DNA from: Sutcliffiella horikoshii
GTDB lineage: Bacteria > Bacillota > Bacilli > Bacillales > Bacillaceae_I
Direction of reading: 5' to 3'
Length of the DNA: 64,000 nucleotides
NCBI RefSeq assembly: GCF_021991925.1
Contig: NZ_RXZI01000001.1
Coordinates: forward strand, 248,001-312,000
The translations under genes and the position numbers were made by a program. The stretch's first letter is position 1. Every line of letters starts with the position of its first letter. Below the pieces are notes generated by a model. It ran no database searches and was not told the origin of the DNA. It saw only the letters and a list, made by a program, of their open reading frames with translations. Shown one piece after another: positions 63,972 to 64,000 of this stretch.

Positions 63972-64000
63972 AATAGTGCAAGACTATACGAGAAAAGGAA

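Overview
The window looks like chromosome of a low-GC, endospore-forming Bacillaceae member. It has a gerA-type germinant receptor operon, a Spo0E-like phosphatase, a YjcZ-type small protein, a KinB-like kinase, a hutPHUIG operon in the Bacillus order, paired secreted subtilisins and strong AGGAGG ribosome sites. Genus cannot be fixed from sequence alone. Most genes resemble Bacillus subtilis families, and no prophage, plasmid, CRISPR array or rRNA/tRNA gene is visible.

Layout. 0-6.5 kb: spore germination receptor A-B-C, a nucleoside hydrolase and several small membrane proteins. 6.7-11.4 kb: a YhcEFGHI-like ABC-exporter operon with its GntR repressor, an extra permease and a palindromic operator over the promoter. 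11.6-16.7 kb: arginyl-tRNA synthetase under a T-box leader, and small genes. 17-19.7 kb: manganese catalase and a LysM/NlpC-P60 wall hydrolase. 19.9-24.1 kb: two tandem, translationally coupled proteins that each fuse a degenerate ECF-sigma module to a zinc anti-sigma module, a membrane helix and a large extracellular domain. 24.2-32.7 kb: ArsR regulator, nested miniature repeats, an atypical SDR and the histidine-utilisation operon with its HutP attenuator. 32.8-37.3 kb: dehydrogenase, three-PAS histidine kinase and SNF-type transporter. 37.6-40.1 kb: two subtilisins sharing an identically spaced inverted operator. 40.3-43.4 kb: an ECF sigma/membrane sensor cluster. 43.5-54.8 kb: PatA, a purine permease, PadR regulator, a six-repeat DUF346 protein, KinB-like kinase, MFS protein and a thioredoxin-like protein behind PerR/Fur-like boxes. 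55.1-62.1 kb: an AbgA/AbgT-like amidohydrolase-regulator-transporter cluster, an HPr paralogue and an acyltransferase. 62.2-64 kb: a 21-bp-periodic non-coding repeat, then VOC, membrane and Nudix genes.

Most unusual items: (1) the tandem sigma/anti-sigma fusion proteins; (2) about 213-bp MITE-like elements inserted in the T-tracts of intrinsic terminators, with the complete terminator hairpin duplicated on both sides (one copy carries a second element nested inside it); (3) the matched operator pairs upstream of the twin subtilisins; (4) a TTCGGNCA array with 21-bp spacing; (5) an HPr paralogue that keeps His15 and Ser46. All functional names rest on motif and family recognition by eye; no database search was run.
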